Assembly (NCBI GenBank): GCA_946406435.1
Contig: CAMJKP010000022.1
Location: 1-46,591 of the forward strand
Source of the DNA: an uncultured Prevotellaceae bacterium
GTDB taxonomy: Bacteria; Bacteroidota; Bacteroidia; Bacteroidales; Bacteroidaceae
Length of the DNA: 46,591 bases
Direction: 5' to 3'
Shown here: positions 1 through 7,266 of the stretch, piece after piece
Layout of the letters: each line of letters begins with the position of its first letter
Numbering within the stretch: position 1 is the first letter of the stretch
The notes under the pieces: generated by a model
What the model was told of the DNA's origin: nothing
Database searches by the model: none
Seen by the model: the letters and a program-made list of their open reading frames with translations, nothing else
Program-made: the position numbers and the translations under genes

Positions 1-97
1 GAAGGCTGAAAGCCTTTTAGAACATAAATGTTTTTTTCTGGTTTTTGTTTTTACCGGACAGCAATATTTTGAAACAAAAGGCTAAGTAATTTTTTTT

Positions 98-310
98 GCG
101 AGAGTTGAAAGGGGGGGGTGCACTTTTACCGGTTTTAGGCATATAACGCTCTGATAATCAAAAGATAACGAAGCGTGTACCTCCCCCCTAAAGCTGGGAG
201 ATAGGGTGCACTTGTTTTAGGAGGGAGGTACACTAAACGTAAATCGCTGATTATCAATGTATATAAGCCGTTTTTTATTAAAAGTGCACCCCCCTCTTTG
301 AACTCTCTTG
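98..310. repeat. Large nested inverted repeat (palindromic intergenic element)
   Basis: The outer arms (about 98-160 and 245-310) are imperfect inverted copies of each other. Both carry GGGGTGCACTTTTA next to GAGAGTT. Inner arms (about 174-192 and 215-233) carry GTGTACCTCCC/GGGAGGTACAC. The whole can fold into one hairpin of about 210 bp. No coding gene fits here. A further small hairpin, AAGGCT-GAA-AGCCTT at 3-17, could be the terminator of a gene left of the window. I see nothing else in 1-97. Confidence 0.75.
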
Positions 311-410
311 ATTTTTTTCACTTGCACCTCTTAGCGTTCACATTCTCTCCTATGATTATTAAGCCTTTTATGCTCCTCCACTACACCCCCACTCTATCGC
401 CCATCTGTGA

Positions 411-475
411 ATGGGATTTGAATGGGATTTGGAACGGACTTACAACGGACCTGGAACGGACCTATAACGGACCTA
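411..475. repeat. Degenerate tandem repeat, ACGGACCT-type, about 11-bp period
   Basis: Two GAATGGGATTT units are followed by four units of the type GGAACGGACCT (for example 431-441, 451-461). The period is about 11 bp. A related array (GGAACGGACTTG units) lies after mnmG at 39660-39705. The array ends exactly at the stop codon of the small minus-strand gene 473-634. Confidence 0.7.
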
Positions 476-634
476 CTCCGAAAGCACGATTCCGTCCATC
501 ACTTGCTCATAGATTGCGCATTTCTCATCATTGGTGAGATAGTGGATGTTTGACACATGCTTTGCACCATTCAAGAAGAATGACACAACAACAACTACAA
601 CTACTGCTAATGTACTAATAATGTAATTTCTCAT
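473..634 (-). CDS. Small single-span membrane peptide (53 aa)
   Basis: I do not recognise the family. The ATG at 634 is preceded by a strong GGAGG ribosome site (about 643-648) and by a TAnnTTTG promoter box at 678-685, which together make this short frame credible. Residues 4-21 form one hydrophobic helix that includes seven consecutive valines. The last 30 residues are polar and contain one Cys (Cys38) and a charged end. The topology suggests an inner-membrane peptide with a soluble tail. It lies downstream of the WYL regulator gene on the same strand but has its own promoter and an operator-like palindrome. Function unknown. Confidence 0.6.
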   Translation of the reverse strand: MRNYIISTLAVVVVVVVSFFLNGAKHVSNIHYLTNDEKCAIYEQVMDGIVLSE

Positions 635-677
635 ACTTTTATCCTCCGAAATTTATTAATGTTTATTGTTTCGGATG

Positions 678-715
678 CAAAAGTAAGAGAATACTGTCCT
701 GTTTTATGGGACAGT
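678..715 (-). promoter_or_regulatory. Promoter of the 53-aa peptide with operator-like palindrome
   Basis: The -7 box TACTTTTG reads on the minus strand at 678-685. Just upstream, where the -33 element should be, lies the perfect inverted repeat ACTGTCC-N9-GGACAGT (693-715). Its position fits a repressor or activator site. The WYL regulator encoded next door is an obvious candidate to bind it, but that is inference. Confidence 0.55.
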
Positions 716-789
716 TTCTAAAAATTTTTAGTTTTTCATGAAAAAAGTGCATTTTTAACATAAATCGATAGGCAGCAAGCTGCTTTTAA

Positions 790-902
790 CTGACAATAAT
801 TACCAATCTACGCAATCTTTATTCCAATAATAACATAAAATTTATGGATAGAAGATTGGTAAGATTGGTAATTATTGTCAGTTCAAGCACCAAAGGTGCA
901 TT
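790..902. repeat. Dispersed palindromic element, copy 1 (ACTGACAATAATTACCAATC family)
   Basis: Arms CTGACAATAATTACCAATCT (790-809) and the inverse copy at about 852-881 enclose an AT-rich loop. The outer flank reads TTCAAGCACCAAAGGTGCA. The right half recurs, inverted, at 23401-23448. The element ends at the stop codon of the WYL gene and could act as its terminator. Confidence 0.8.
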
Positions 903-1789
903 TATTTATACATTCTTAATGTTTTTCTCAGGTTTTCTGCGATTTCATCGACCAAAGACTTGGGACTGACAACTTTCAACCATGAGCCTCGTGACATAAC
1001 ATATCCGATGAAATCGCTCGTTGGACGCATGAAGATCTCATAATCCACATAGCCCTCTCCCTCGCCTATCACCTTCTGCGACTGATGCACAGGCAGGTCA
1101 TCCATATAGTGCTTCTCATTTCCAAAAGCACGCAAGACTATCCGTTCGGCAGGATGATGCTCGTCACGCATAACACCAAAACAATCCTCAAAATATCTCT
1201 TAGAATCGAAATCCTTTGGCATTTTGAACTTCTCTTTCTTCACGCTTGCCGACATCACACGATCAAGAGAGAAAAGTCTGTAACCGCCTGTCGTATTAGC
1301 CATTACATACCATCTGCGTTTATGCAGCTTTAGGAAATAAGGCTCAATAATGCGCTCTGATACCTCCGTAGAACCATATTTCTGATAGTCGATAACCACC
1401 TTTCTGTTCTCCTTCATAGCCTCAACAAGCGTTTCCAGATGCCTAACCTGCGGAATAGACTCAAGAAAGATACGATATTGTAAAGACATGCTCTCAGAGA
1501 TGATATTATTCACCGAAAGCGTAGAGAACAGCCAGTTCTGTATTGAGTCCTCTTTCAGTACACGCTCGTTGTATATGTAGTATTTATGTCCTTTGCACTC
1601 AATCATTATGCCGAACATATCCAGAATAGCATCCCTATGACGGTTGAAGGCAGAACGATGCATTTTCTGATTTCCACTCATCTCAGTCTTCACCCACTCC
1701 TCATTAATCTGCGCAAAGGTAATCTCACCATACCTGTGTATGATGTTTATAAGCCATATACATTGCTTGAATAAATTTGTAGATCTCAT
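902..1789 (-). CDS. WYL-domain transcriptional regulator
   Basis: The 295-residue protein has an N-terminal winged-helix region (about residues 5-75, with a basic stretch around 42-52) and a WYL domain at about 130-185. The WYL signature reads R-W160-Y161-V162 and is followed by a typical 'RLFSLDRV' strand. WYL proteins are ligand-sensing DNA-binding regulators; several control phage-defence or DNA-damage genes (for example BrxR, CapW, PafBC). The start ATG lies 4 nt after the stop codon of the upstream Fic gene, so the two are almost certainly co-transcribed. The family call is firm; the target is unknown. The inverted repeat at 693-715 is a candidate site. Confidence 0.88.
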   Translation of the reverse strand: MRSTNLFKQCIWLINIIHRYGEITFAQINEEWVKTEMSGNQKMHRSAFNRHRDAILDMFGIMIECKGHKYYIYNERVLKEDSIQNWLFSTLSVNNIISESMSLQYRIFLESIPQVRHLETLVEAMKENRKVVIDYQKYGSTEVSERIIEPYFLKLHKRRWYVMANTTGGYRLFSLDRVMSASVKKEKFKMPKDFDSKRYFEDCFGVMRDEHHPAERIVLRAFGNEKHYMDDLPVHQSQKVIGEGEGYVDYEIFMRPTSDFIGYVMSRGSWLKVVSPKSLVDEIAENLRKTLRMYK

Positions 1790-1793
1790 TTCT

Positions 1794-2678
1794 TCACTCC
1801 TTAATTCTAAAATACTTTAACAAAGCCTTGTAGTTATCTTGAGCAGTAAGACACGTATCACGCAGATACTCTGGAATTGTTGACCATTGCTGAAGACCTC
1901 TGTAATAGAAGCGTCTAAGTTCCTCTGTGATAATAAATGGAACAATACTGTTAGCAAGACATTCCTTGAACATCACAAGTCTTCCTACCCTGCCATTACC
2001 ATCCTGAAATGGGTGTATAGCCTCAAATCGTTGGTGGAAATCCAGAATATCGTCAAGCGACTTTGATTTCTTACCGTTATATTCCTTTAATAAAGCTGCC
2101 ATTTCCTTATGTACATTCTCAGGTTCACAAGTTTCCATCCCTCCTACCTCATTAGGCATCAACTTATACTCACCCACGCGAAACCAATCCTTCTGGGCAT
2201 CATGAGTACCAGATTTCAACATAAGGTGTAATTCTTTGATATACCCCTCTGTAAGCCTATCTGTAGCATGATCAATGATACTATCTATGCAACGGAAGTG
2301 ATTCACAGTCTCAACTATATCATCCACACGCACACTCTCATCCGTAATGCCAATTGTATTTGTCTCGAAGATATGTCGAGTCTGCTCATGAGAAAGTTTA
2401 CTACCCTCCATGTGATTGGAATTGTACGTAAGGTCAATCTGCGTGCGATGATATATCCCGCCCTTCAACCTCATTTCTTTCTGTTCACGAAGTACATTCA
2501 GCAATGGCATAATATGCTTTTCCTTGCCACCTTTTTGTACAACTGCATCCTCTGGAATGTTCCATGTCTTACCCGTCAGAAAAGCACCTTCAAGCTTTCC
2601 TTGACTACAATAATTTCGCACGGTTCGCTCACTTACACCATGCAACAATGCATATTCGCTGACAGATATAAATTTCAT
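1794..2678 (-). CDS. Fic-family AMPylase-type protein with N-terminal HTH
   Basis: The Fic core motif HPFxDGNGRxxR is intact at residues 222-233 (catalytic His222). An N-terminal auto-inhibitory motif [S/T]xxxE[G/N] is present at residues 87-92 (S-N-H-M-E-G), so this is a class II Fic protein expected to be held inactive by Glu91. Residues 1-30 form a MerR/excisionase-like helix-turn-helix ('SVSEYALLHGVSERTVRNYC'). Fic enzymes transfer AMP or other nucleotide moieties to target hydroxyls. A longer reading to 2810 exists, but it would run through the promoter box (2711-2718), so the ATG at 2678 is the start. The protein is 294 aa. It forms an operon with the WYL regulator. The HTH suggests autoregulation through the two direct repeats around the promoter. 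Confidence 0.9.
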   Translation of the reverse strand: MKFISVSEYALLHGVSERTVRNYCSQGKLEGAFLTGKTWNIPEDAVVQKGGKEKHIMPLLNVLREQKEMRLKGGIYHRTQIDLTYNSNHMEGSKLSHEQTRHIFETNTIGITDESVRVDDIVETVNHFRCIDSIIDHATDRLTEGYIKELHLMLKSGTHDAQKDWFRVGEYKLMPNEVGGMETCEPENVHKEMAALLKEYNGKKSKSLDDILDFHQRFEAIHPFQDGNGRVGRLVMFKECLANSIVPFIITEELRRFYYRGLQQWSTIPEYLRDTCLTAQDNYKALLKYFRIKE

Positions 2679-2752
2679 TATCGGCAAGTTTTTGAGTAGA
2701 AATATGGTGCAAATGTAGCAAAATTTTCCGATATCGGCAAGTTTTTTTGAGG
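2679..2752 (-). promoter_or_regulatory. Fic-WYL promoter bracketed by two direct-repeat operators
   Basis: The -7 box TACATTTG is at 2711-2718 on the minus strand. Two direct repeats read CTCAAAAACTTGCCGATA in the gene direction: one at 2679-2696, ending directly before the ATG and covering the ribosome site, and one at 2733-2752 with two extra A, covering the -33 region. The upstream copy is part of the palindrome CCGATATCGG (2729-2738). This arrangement is typical of tight autorepression. Confidence 0.7.
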
Positions 2753-2860
2753 TAAAAAGGCGTTTATTCTGAGAATTATAAATATTTCTAACGATATTTG
2801 TAATAAACAAACCATTGTGTGCGTCTAATGGATATAGTATAAAAACAAAAGTACTTAAAA

Positions 2861-3370
2861 ATGGATTCTACAGGTTTGATTCTGAACACTTTAGCCGACG
2901 GAACAATTGCGCATCAGCTGCAAAGCAAACTGGCAAGCGAGAAGGTAAATGCCGAGGTTATCGACACCTCTGGCATGAAAATCTCCCATTGCATCGGATG
3001 CAATTATTGCTTTCTGAAGACACCTGGCGTTTGTGCCATTAAGGATGACTACGAGCAGATACTCAAGAAACTGGCTCATAGTGATATGGCTTGGCTGATA
3101 TCTGACACTCATTTTGGCTTTATCAACTCCAACGGCAAGAAGGTTATGGATCGTGTTCTTCCTCTGCTCAATATGGGCTTGGAGTTTCGCGAAGGAGAGA
3201 TGCGACACACTCTTCGCTATGACAAACTGAGCGTTGGATTAATATATTGTGGTGATGGTAATCAGGAACTGCTCGACTTCTGGTGTGAGCGTGCCTCAAA
3301 GAACCTTGGCGGTCATTCACTTGGTGCCTATTCATCAGACAAGATAGAGGAGGTAAAAATATGCATGTAG
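2861..3370 (+). CDS. Flavodoxin-fold NAD(P)H-dependent oxidoreductase, iron-sulfur-flavoprotein type
   Basis: The 169-residue protein matches the FMN-reductase/iron-sulfur flavoprotein group. It has the 'SHCIGCNYC' cysteine motif (about residues 43-50), followed by 'DDYEQILKKL' and a beta strand with 'DTHFGF' where these proteins contact FMN. The N-terminal phosphate-binding loop (usually NGSPR..SNT) is degenerate: it reads 'LNTLADGTIAH', so FMN binding may be weak or changed. An in-frame stop at 2840-2842 rules out a longer start. The last 10 bp overlap the next gene, which is of the same fold, so both are translated from one message and may work together. Confidence 0.75.
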   Translation: MDSTGLILNTLADGTIAHQLQSKLASEKVNAEVIDTSGMKISHCIGCNYCFLKTPGVCAIKDDYEQILKKLAHSDMAWLISDTHFGFINSNGKKVMDRVLPLLNMGLEFREGEMRHTLRYDKLSVGLIYCGDGNQELLDFWCERASKNLGGHSLGAYSSDKIEEVKICM

Positions 3371-4011
3371 TTATAATCAATGGAAGTCCACGTGTGAAGC
3401 AGCATAGTAACACCGACAAGATAATACATTCATTTGCCCAGGGACTTGAAGAAACGGGATGCACATACGAACTCTACACTTTATCAAACCGACGTGAATG
3501 GGATGCTGCCCGTGAGGCGTTTATCAAAAATGATAGGATTATCCTTGCCCTGCCTCTCTTTGTCGAGAGTGCTCCAAGTATGCTATTGGAATGGTTGGAA
3601 ACATTACCAACAGAGCGTCAGCATCCTGCGGAGCTTTCCTTTATATTACAGAGCGGCTTTGCAGAAGCCTGTCAGCTAAGATGCGGAGAACAGTTCCTCA
3701 AGTCATTACCTGCGCAACTTGGCTGCAACTATGGCGGATGTCTCATCAAAGGCGGTAACTTCGGTATTCGCATTACGAAAGGAAAGGACCGCGACAAGAT
3801 TTTGAAACCATATATAGCAATGGGACGCTCGTATGCTACCAAGGGTGATTTCTTTACCACAGAGGCACATAAGTTTGCAGGTCCAGAAACCTTTCCTTGG
3901 CTTATACGCAAACTCATCATGCTCTTATTCAGATTCTTTGAAAACAAGATATTTGAGAAAGCAGCAAAAGAATGGGGCTGCACTCAACCATTAGATTATA
4001 AAGCGTATTAA
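3361..4011 (+). CDS. Flavodoxin-fold NAD(P)H-dependent oxidoreductase
   Basis: The protein of 216 aa opens with a good FMN phosphate loop 'INGSPRVKQHSNTDKI' and continues with a 'LALPLFVESAPSMLLEWLE' strand-helix unit, as in NADPH-dependent FMN reductases. The C-terminal 40 residues are hydrophobic and basic ('FPWLIRKLIMLLFRFFENKIF') and may lie on the membrane. The start ATG sits within the 3' end of the previous gene behind a GAGGAGG ribosome site inside that gene. The intact loop here and the degenerate loop in the partner suggest that this subunit holds the flavin; that is inference. Confidence 0.8.
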   Translation: MHVVIINGSPRVKQHSNTDKIIHSFAQGLEETGCTYELYTLSNRREWDAAREAFIKNDRIILALPLFVESAPSMLLEWLETLPTERQHPAELSFILQSGFAEACQLRCGEQFLKSLPAQLGCNYGGCLIKGGNFGIRITKGKDRDKILKPYIAMGRSYATKGDFFTTEAHKFAGPETFPWLIRKLIMLLFRFFENKIFEKAAKEWGCTQPLDYKAY

Positions 4012-4014
4012 AAT

Positions 4015-4100
4015 AAGGTTGTGAGGTTTGGAGGTTATAAGGTTATGAGGTCATAACGCAAAAACCTAAAGACCCCAAAACCTCATAACCTCCAAAACCT
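4015..4100. repeat. GGTTA/TAACC inverted repeat between genes
   Basis: The left arm GAGGTTTGGAGGTTATAAGG (from 4023) and the right arm CCTCATAACCTCCAAAACCT (4081-4100) are near-perfect inverted copies. The same GGTTA-rich/AACCT-rich architecture recurs at 6362-6545, 29016-29098 (one arm only) and 45131-45290. It may serve as a terminator for the oxidoreductase pair. Confidence 0.7.
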
Positions 4101-4110
4101 ACTAAAAACT

Positions 4111-4425
4111 ATGGCTTGTACAACAGATTATATTGATTTCGTATGCTCTCAAGTTGAGGGTGTTGGAGTAATCCGGGCAAAGAAGATGTTCGGCGACTGG
4201 ATGATTTATATTGACGAAAAACCCGTGATTCTTGCATGTGACGACATCTGCTATGTCAAGATGCTTCCTGTTATTTCTGATATGATGACCAATGCCTGGA
4301 CCGGTTTCCCATACGATGGTGCAAAAGAGCACTACATCCTTGATATTGAACACCGTGATGAAGCCATCAAGGTAATCAAGGCTCTACTTCCCGTTATTCC
4401 TTATCCCAAGAAGAGGAAAAAGTGA
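4111..4425 (+). CDS. TfoX/Sxy N-terminal-domain family protein
   Basis: The 104-residue protein matches the TfoX N-terminal domain: 'RAKKMFGDWMIYIDEKPVILACDDICYVKM' is the typical first half, and the end is 'HRDEAIKVIKALLPVIPYPKKRKK'. The family is named after a competence regulator of gammaproteobacteria. Stand-alone versions in Bacteroidetes have no proven role. The C-terminal basic tail (PKKRKK) could contact nucleic acid or phosphate. The gene stands alone after a palindromic repeat. I see no clear promoter box. Confidence 0.85.
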   Translation: MACTTDYIDFVCSQVEGVGVIRAKKMFGDWMIYIDEKPVILACDDICYVKMLPVISDMMTNAWTGFPYDGAKEHYILDIEHRDEAIKVIKALLPVIPYPKKRKK

Positions 4426-4626
4426 GTTAGGAATAATCTTCCATGAAAAAAACGATATCTTGATTTTGTTATTTTTACTATAGGCAGACATCAGAAATAG
4501 GTATGTAAAGTTAAGTTTCTTGCTAAGCAATACCTATTTTTGATTAATCTATTTTCTTGTATTTTACTAATATCCCTCCTTATAAAAACATAATTTTTGA
4601 GTATTGCACATTTCGTGTTTTCGGAG

Positions 4627-4634
4627 TAACTTTG
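4627..4634 (+). promoter_or_regulatory. Promoter -7 box (TAACTTTG) of the DUF2023-flavodoxin operon
   Basis: The box TAACTTTG lies directly before the structured leader repeat. Transcription should begin at about 4640, so the leader hairpin is in the RNA. Confidence 0.65.
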
Positions 4635-4702
4635 CACTCGAAAATCAGAAACGTGCGCCAGCCTCTGGACTGACACGCACTATTCTCTTCATGCGAAGTT
4701 GC
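4635..4702 (+). ncRNA. Putative structured 5' leader, copy A
   Basis: The leader starts CACTCG and holds ACGTGCGCCAGCC...CTGACACGCAC, which folds as a hairpin (GTGCG/CGCAC outer, CAG/CTG inner). It is flanked by GAAAAT...ATTCTC, which can extend the stem. About 68 bp are over 80 percent identical to 7611-7678 upstream of an unrelated gene, including the promoter box just before. That places the conserved part in the transcript. After it, GAAATTGTAAATTGTA is tandemly duplicated before the ATG at 4762. There is no poly-T, so a terminator is unlikely. Confidence 0.55.
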
Positions 4703-4761
4703 ACTTTGCACTCGAAAATTGTAAATTGTACTTGGGAAATTGTAAATTGTAAATAAAATAT

Positions 4762-5133
4762 ATGTCAGCAGAACAACTTAAAACAGTTCAGCAAGCTCTC
4801 GATATGAAGGTGCTGATGAATCATATTTATGAATACAAGAAGGGTGTGAGACAGATGGTTCTCTTCACCTGTAATGCCCGTTATGAGGACTTTGCAGTCA
4901 ACCGTCTTAAGAGTCAGAACATAGAATACATCATCCAGAGAGTGGGCAACTCCAATATCAACATCTTCTTCGGAAGGAAGCAGTGCCTTGACGCTATCCG
5001 CATAATAGTAGATAAGCCTCTTGCACGTCTTTCTCCAGAACATGACTTCATCATAGGTGCCCTTCTCGGATATGACATTTGCTGCCAATGTGAACGTTTT
5101 TGCGAGAGAAAGCAAAGGGAAAAAATAGCATAA
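4762..5133 (+). CDS. DUF2023 family protein (flavodoxin partner)
   Basis: The 123-residue protein shows the features I associate with DUF2023: a small alpha/beta domain, 'RQMVLFTCNARYEDFAVNRLK' early, an 'INIFFGRKQCLDAIR' segment, and a C-terminal Cys cluster 'YDICCQCERFCERK' (four Cys). Members are usually encoded beside flavodoxin, as here (5364-5858). The Cys cluster could hold a metal or Fe-S centre, which is not shown. A palindromic element now separates it from the flavodoxin gene. The shared promoter and leader suggest control, perhaps by iron supply, because flavodoxin commonly replaces ferredoxin when iron is short. Confidence 0.8.
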   Translation: MSAEQLKTVQQALDMKVLMNHIYEYKKGVRQMVLFTCNARYEDFAVNRLKSQNIEYIIQRVGNSNINIFFGRKQCLDAIRIIVDKPLARLSPEHDFIIGALLGYDICCQCERFCERKQREKIA

Positions 5134-5136
5134 TAA

Positions 5137-5352
5137 GACCCACCCCCTTACCCCTGACACATACTCCGATGTAATCAACATCGGACTTCCCATAAAGGGA
5201 GGAAGTAGTTACAACTATTCTGTTAAAAGGGGGTGGAATAATTGATAATTAACTATTTATACATTAATAATTAAAAAAAATGCCCTAAATACCCTCTAGG
5301 TAAGATACTATATACTCCCCTCCCTTTATGGGAGGGGGTAAGGGGGTGGGTC
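5137..5352. repeat. GACCC palindromic element, copy a (216 bp, perfect 18-bp terminal inverted repeats)
   Basis: The ends are perfect inverted copies: GACCCACCCCCTTACCCC at 5137-5154 and its complement at 5335-5352. Inside are two smaller hairpins, CCGATGT/ACATCGG (about 5166-5186) and CCCTCCC/GGGAGGG near the right end. The element starts 3 nt after the stop of the DUF2023 gene and ends 11 nt before the flavodoxin ATG. It is therefore inserted inside an otherwise tight operon. Confidence 0.85.
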
Positions 5353-5363
5353 TACTTATTATT

Positions 5364-5858
5364 ATGAAAAAAACTATCGTGGTTTATGGCAGTTCAACTG
5401 GAACTTGCGAAGGTATTGCTAACGAGATTGCATCAAAGCTCGGCACAGAGGCTATCAGCGTATCAGATCTGTCTGCAGATGTAGTCGCAGAGAACGAGAA
5501 TCTAATCCTCGGCACAAGCACTTGGGGTGCAGGTGAAGTACAGGACGACTGGTATGACGGTATCAAGGTGCTCAAGGGCAGCAACCTCAGTGGCAAGACC
5601 GTAGCTCTCTTCGGTTGTGGCGATTCATCAAGCTATTCTGATACTTTCTGTGGAGGTATGGCCGAGATCTATAACGCAGTCAAGGATGGTGGTGCTAATA
5701 TCGTAGGTGCTGTTGATGCTTCTGAATATACATTCGATGATTCCGAGGCCGTTATTGATGGTAAGTTTGTTGGTCTCGCCCTCGACAACGACAATGAGGA
5801 CGACAAGACATCAGGACGCATCGATGCATGGATTACTTCTATTACTCCCGCATTATAA
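5364..5858 (+). CDS. fldA: Flavodoxin
   Basis: Long-chain type flavodoxin, 164 aa. The FMN phosphate loop 'GSSTGTCEGIA' is at residues 9-19. The '50s' loop 'STWGAGEVQDDW' supplies the Trp that stacks on the flavin, and the '90s' region 'FGCGDSSSYSDTFCGGM' supplies the second stacking side. Flavodoxin carries single electrons in place of ferredoxin. An upstream in-frame extension exists only because the terminal repeat of the palindromic element happens to be open. ATG 5364 gives the normal N-terminus MKKTIVVYGSSTG. The gene is the second of the DUF2023 operon. Confidence 0.93.
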   Translation: MKKTIVVYGSSTGTCEGIANEIASKLGTEAISVSDLSADVVAENENLILGTSTWGAGEVQDDWYDGIKVLKGSNLSGKTVALFGCGDSSSYSDTFCGGMAEIYNAVKDGGANIVGAVDASEYTFDDSEAVIDGKFVGLALDNDNEDDKTSGRIDAWITSITPAL

Positions 5859-5927
5859 ACATTTCCCCCTTTTTAGTGATGATTATTCTTTCATCACACT
5901 ACACACAACCAATAAAAAGTTTCAAGC

Positions 5928-5957
5928 AAGCCCGTCATCGTCTATGGCGGGCTTTTT
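5928..5957 (+). terminator. Rho-independent terminator of fldA
   Basis: The stem AAGCCCG/CGGGCTT (5928-5934, 5948-5954) is followed by a T-run (TTTTT). It lies about 70 bp after the flavodoxin stop codon. Confidence 0.75.
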
Positions 5958-5971
5958 AAAAGGTAAGAATT

Positions 5972-6361
5972 ATGGAAAGAAATCAAAAGATTATTGCATT
6001 GTGGCTGATGACTATCTGTGGATTCGCATGCCACTCGTTGACCGACATTCTACCTATGTTCTGGGGCAAGGACATGGCTGTTGTTGCCACTAACGGTAAT
6101 GTTGACTATGGCATGATTGTATTTATGATGACACTCTCGTTCTTCATCCCTGCCTGCGGAATGTTTTGCATGCTAACAGACTGCCACGCTAAGCTTTTAC
6201 GCACAGTAAATGCCGTACTGGCTGTCCTCATCGCACTTTTCAACATTGCCCATGCGTTTATGGAACTGCCTTCCGAAAATGCAGGACAGTATGTCATTCT
6301 GCCTATGATGGTAGTCATCGGGTGCGTATTAGCATGGCACTCCATTAAAATTATAAAGTAA
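5972..6361 (+). CDS. Four-helix membrane protein of unknown function
   Basis: The 129-residue protein has predicted membrane helices at about 6-22, 46-67, 76-97 and 106-124. Three Cys lie in helix or loop positions (Cys16, Cys20, and the pair near 62-71). It resembles small DUF-type membrane proteins of Bacteroidales, but I cannot name the family. ATG 5972 follows the flavodoxin terminator at once, so it may be read at a low level from the flavodoxin promoter; no promoter box of its own was found. Confidence 0.65.
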   Translation: MERNQKIIALWLMTICGFACHSLTDILPMFWGKDMAVVATNGNVDYGMIVFMMTLSFFIPACGMFCMLTDCHAKLLRTVNAVLAVLIALFNIAHAFMELPSENAGQYVILPMMVVIGCVLAWHSIKIIK

Positions 6362-6545
6362 CTGAAGTTTAGCAAGCTCAACTTCGAAGGTTAGAAGGTT
6401 AGGAGGTTAGAGGTCAGCATCGCTAATAGGCATTATTCGCTAATGCTCATCAAGCTAAGCAAGTGTTCACAAGCTCACCAAGCTAAAGCATTCCGACCTT
6501 AAAACCTATAAACCTTAAAACCCGCAACTTGAGCTATGCTAAAGC
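6362..6545. repeat. GAAGT-hairpin plus GGTTA/AACCT repeat, copy A
   Basis: The unit begins with the hairpin TGAAGTTTAGCAAGCTCAACTTC (about 6362-6384). It continues with a GGTTAGAAGGTTAGGAGGTTAG run, the conserved core CAGCATCGCTAATAGGCATT (6416-6435), a spacer with CATCAAGCTAAGCAAG, then CATTCCGACC and an AACCT-rich arm. The same order of blocks is found at 45131-45290 upstream of polA. Both copies sit in 5' regions. Confidence 0.8.
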
Positions 6546-6564
6546 TGGATAATTCAAAAAAATC

Positions 6565-7176
6565 ATGGGATTTCTGAAGAAACTTTTCACCAACTGCGCC
6601 CATCCAAAGGGACGTATGGGGCGTGTCATACTGAAGTTCATGAACGCAAGTCACGGACCGCTTAACAACTGGGGACTGGACCTTGTAAAGATTCAGGACG
6701 GCTGGACTATGCTCGACATCGGTTTTGGCGGTGGAGCATCGCTAAAACGAATGCTAAAACGTAGCAAAGGTGGTATGGTATATGGCATTGACATCTCAGA
6801 GGAAAGCGTTGAAAAAGCCCGTAAACTTAATGCCGATGTATTGGGCAAACAGGTATTCATTCAGCAAGGCTCAGTAACCGAACTGCCCTACGATGACTGG
6901 AAATTCGACCTCGTAACAGCAGTAGAAACGGTGTATTTCTGGCCTAACCTCCCAGAGTGTATAAAGGAGGTGTATAGGGTTCTGAAGCCAGGTGGACGAT
7001 TCGCCATAATGGTGGAGGTCGTTGTTACCAATTCCAAATGGCTGGACTTTGTGGAGGGAATGACTGCTTATCCACCAGAGCAACTGGAGCAGTTCCTCAA
7101 AGATGCTGGCTTCGTAGATACGGAGATTCATCGCATGAAGCCGTCGTATGCAACTATTATGGGAGTGAAGAAGTAA
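6565..7176 (+). CDS. Class I SAM-dependent methyltransferase
   Basis: The protein of 203 aa has a Rossmann-type SAM domain: motif I 'MLDIGFGGGASL' (about residues 50-61), the acidic ribose-binding end of strand 2 'VYGIDISEESVEKAR', motif II-like 'DLVTAVETVYFWPNL', and motif III 'EVYRVLKPGGRFAIM'. These fit the Methyltransf_11 group (small-molecule methylation). The substrate cannot be read from the sequence. The N-terminal 'GFLKKLFTNCAHPKGRMGRVILKFMNASH' resembles methyltransferases annotated as UbiE-like in anaerobes. The start is preceded by the repeat copy A. A second methyltransferase gene follows. Confidence 0.88.
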   Translation: MGFLKKLFTNCAHPKGRMGRVILKFMNASHGPLNNWGLDLVKIQDGWTMLDIGFGGGASLKRMLKRSKGGMVYGIDISEESVEKARKLNADVLGKQVFIQQGSVTELPYDDWKFDLVTAVETVYFWPNLPECIKEVYRVLKPGGRFAIMVEVVVTNSKWLDFVEGMTAYPPEQLEQFLKDAGFVDTEIHRMKPSYATIMGVKK

Positions 7177-7185
7177 AACAAGCCA

Positions 7186-7222
7186 GGCCCCCCACCTTCT
7201 CCCCCGAGGGGGAGGGATTTTA
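7186..7222. repeat. GACCC-family half element, copy f
   Basis: GGCCCCCCACC followed by CTCCCCCGAGGGGGAG (about 7201-7216) and GGATTTTAGATAGTA starts 10 nt after a stop codon. This stretch is the closest intergenic match to the insertion inside mnmG. No right-hand inverted end was found. Confidence 0.7.
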
Positions 7223-7266
7223 GATAGTAATATTGTATCTGATTTCTCATAATTATGTAAATCAAT

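Noticed and set aside
298..537. Plus-strand reading frame of 79 codons
   Set aside because: It runs through the palindromic element and the tandem repeat, has no promoter or ribosome site, and is antisense to the better supported 53-aa gene.
4635..4702. Known riboswitch (SAM, B12, TPP or FMN type)
   Set aside because: The core motifs of these classes are not present; only a long hairpin is seen.
5328..5363. Longer flavodoxin start (12 extra codons)
   Set aside because: The extension is coded by the terminal repeat of the palindromic element and would precede the normal MKK start.
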